From assembly GCA_007133445.1 (NCBI GenBank), contig SLMR01000021.1, positions 1-6,436 of the forward strand: a stretch of 6,436 nt of DNA, given 5' to 3'. The translations under genes were made by a program, and so were the position numbers. The DNA is from Aquisalimonas sp. Its GTDB lineage: Bacteria; Pseudomonadota; Gammaproteobacteria; Nitrococcales; Aquisalimonadaceae. This document shows positions 5,872 through 6,436 of this stretch, in pieces; positions within the stretch are counted from its first letter, which is position 1; every line of letters starts with the position of its first letter. Under the pieces are notes generated by a model. The model made no database searches and was not told the origin of the DNA. It worked only from the letters and a program-made list of their open reading frames with translations.

Positions 5872-6279
5872 ATGCGCTTTCCGCAGCCCGCGCGGCGGCA
5901 GTTCGGCGAACCCGTCATCCCGCTCATCAACATTGTCTTCCTGCTGCTGATCTTCTTCATGCTGGCGGGCACGTTCACGGCCCCGGAGCCGTTCAGTGTC
6001 GACCCACCCGAGGCGCGCAGCGGCACGCCGGCCGACGACGACGAAGGGGTCGTGCTGCTGGGCCCGGACGGCGCCCTTGCCTTCGAGGGTGAAGAGGTGG
6101 AAGACGGGGAGGCGCTGGAGCGCGCAGTGGCGCGCCGGCTGGAGGAGGAGCCGGAGCTGGCTTTGCGGCTCAAGGCGGACGGCAATGTGGCCTCCCATCG
6201 CCTGCTGGATGTCATGGATCGCCTGCGTGATGCCGGGGCCGAGCGGGTGCTGCTGCTCACGGCGGAGGCCCCCGAGTGA
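5872..6279 (+). CDS. exbD2: ExbD, second paralogue, with Asn in place of the membrane Asp
   Basis: The second ExbD-family subunit has 135 residues: a short cytoplasmic start (MRFPQPARRQFGEP), one helix of about 15-34 in VIPLINIVFLLLIFFMLAGT, and a periplasmic domain ending in LLDVMDRLRDAGAERVLLLT, which aligns with the end of ExbD1. The helix Asp that carries protons in ExbD is Asn20 here (codon AAC, 5929-5931), while the surrounding residues are conserved. In E. coli ExbD the D25N change abolishes function, so this subunit should not relay protons alone. It may pair with ExbD1 or have a structural role. The periplasmic linker is acidic (ADDDEG). The gene starts two bases after exbD1 with a strong Shine-Dalgarno and overlaps tonB by one base. 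Confidence 0.88.
   Translation: MRFPQPARRQFGEPVIPLINIVFLLLIFFMLAGTFTAPEPFSVDPPEARSGTPADDDEGVVLLGPDGALAFEGEEVEDGEALERAVARRLEEEPELALRLKADGNVASHRLLDVMDRLRDAGAERVLLLTAEAPE
5951..5980 (+). repeat. Direct repeat copy 2, in the membrane-helix coding part of exbD2
   Basis: Partner of 5553-5582 (26 of 30 identical, same codon phase, 398 bases apart). It encodes FFMLAGTFT. Confidence 0.7.
6264..6268 (+). promoter_or_regulatory. Possible ribosome binding site of tonB
   Basis: GGAGG lies 10 bases before ATG 6279, inside the end of exbD2. The spacing is long, so coupling through the TGATG overlap probably also contributes. Confidence 0.4.
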
Positions 6280-6436
6280 TGGGGCGCCTGCGCTGGCCGC
6301 ACTGGCTGATCGCGCTGGTCATCGCCGGCGCCCTGCATCTCGCCGTGCTGGGCCTGTACCGCCAGGCCAGCCCGGAGCCGGAGCGCGAGGAGCCCGCCGG
6401 CATCGAGGTGACGCTGACGCCAACCGCCGGCGAAGA
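6279..6436 (+). CDS. tonB: TonB-type energy transducer, N-terminal part, cut by window edge
   Basis: TonB spans the periplasm and passes energy from ExbB/ExbD to outer-membrane receptors. Only about 52 residues are visible. They show a short basic start (MGRLRWPHW), one signal-anchor helix (about 9-27, LIALVIAGALHLAVLGLY), then an acidic, proline-containing stretch (ASPEPEREEPAG) and IEVTLTP, which resembles ISVTMVTP after the E. coli TonB anchor. His20 falls in the helix as in E. coli TonB (H20, the key residue for coupling). The Ser at position 16 of E. coli is Ala here. The start overlaps the exbD2 stop by one base. The receptor-binding C-terminal domain is outside the window, so the name rests on the helix and on gene order. 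Confidence 0.78.
   Translation, partial: MGRLRWPHWLIALVIAGALHLAVLGLYRQASPEPEREEPAGIEVTLTPTAGE

Noticed and set aside
4711..6198. A 495-codon minus-strand open frame covering the exbB-exbD region
   Set aside because: It is antisense to four coupled genes with clear family motifs. Its product is Gln/His/Arg-rich and low in complexity, as expected for a shadow frame in GC-rich DNA.

Overview
The window looks like a chromosomal piece of a high-GC Gram-negative gammaproteobacterium. It carries LPS inner-core genes (Kdo kinase, a GT9 heptosyltransferase, Kdo transferase), a UbiF-like ubiquinone hydroxylase and an ExbB/ExbD/TonB energising system. Codon use is uniformly GC-rich. I see no mobile element, tRNA, rRNA or CRISPR, and nothing points to recent transfer. 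The species cannot be named from the sequence; a marine, halophilic or purple-sulfur-type lineage is only a guess.

Left block (1-2710), envelope synthesis. A partial kdkA runs leftward off the edge. Its start codon lies inside the first codons of the divergent heptosyltransferase gene, which is joined head to tail to waaA through a one-base TGATG stop/start overlap. KdkA beside WaaA suggests an inner core with a single phosphorylated Kdo, as known in Haemophilus; the heptosyltransferase probably extends this core.

Middle block (2696-4593), leftward. A PCMT-family methyltransferase is followed after 20 bases by a UbiF-like FAD monooxygenase. The monooxygenase gene ends 15 bases inside the 3' end of waaA, so the two operons converge with overlapping coding ends. 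A plausible sigma70-type promoter and a strong Shine-Dalgarno site precede the methyltransferase gene.

Right block (4756-6436), rightward. A tightly coupled exbB-exbD1-exbD2-tonB operon begins here, with tonB cut by the window end. All three junctions overlap or nearly touch (11-base overlap, 2-base gap, 1-base overlap). The 162-base divergent intergenic region holds a 19-base near-perfect palindrome that resembles a Fur box, consistent with iron control.

The most interesting point is that the two ExbD paralogues differ at the residue that carries protons. ExbD1 keeps the membrane Asp (D21), while ExbD2 has Asn (N20) in an otherwise well-kept transmembrane helix. If both enter one ExbB pentamer, the ExbD dimer would be a natural D/N heterodimer with one protonatable helix. 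The second point is that the PCMT-family protein has Leu where the catalytic Ser of isoaspartyl methyltransferases normally sits.
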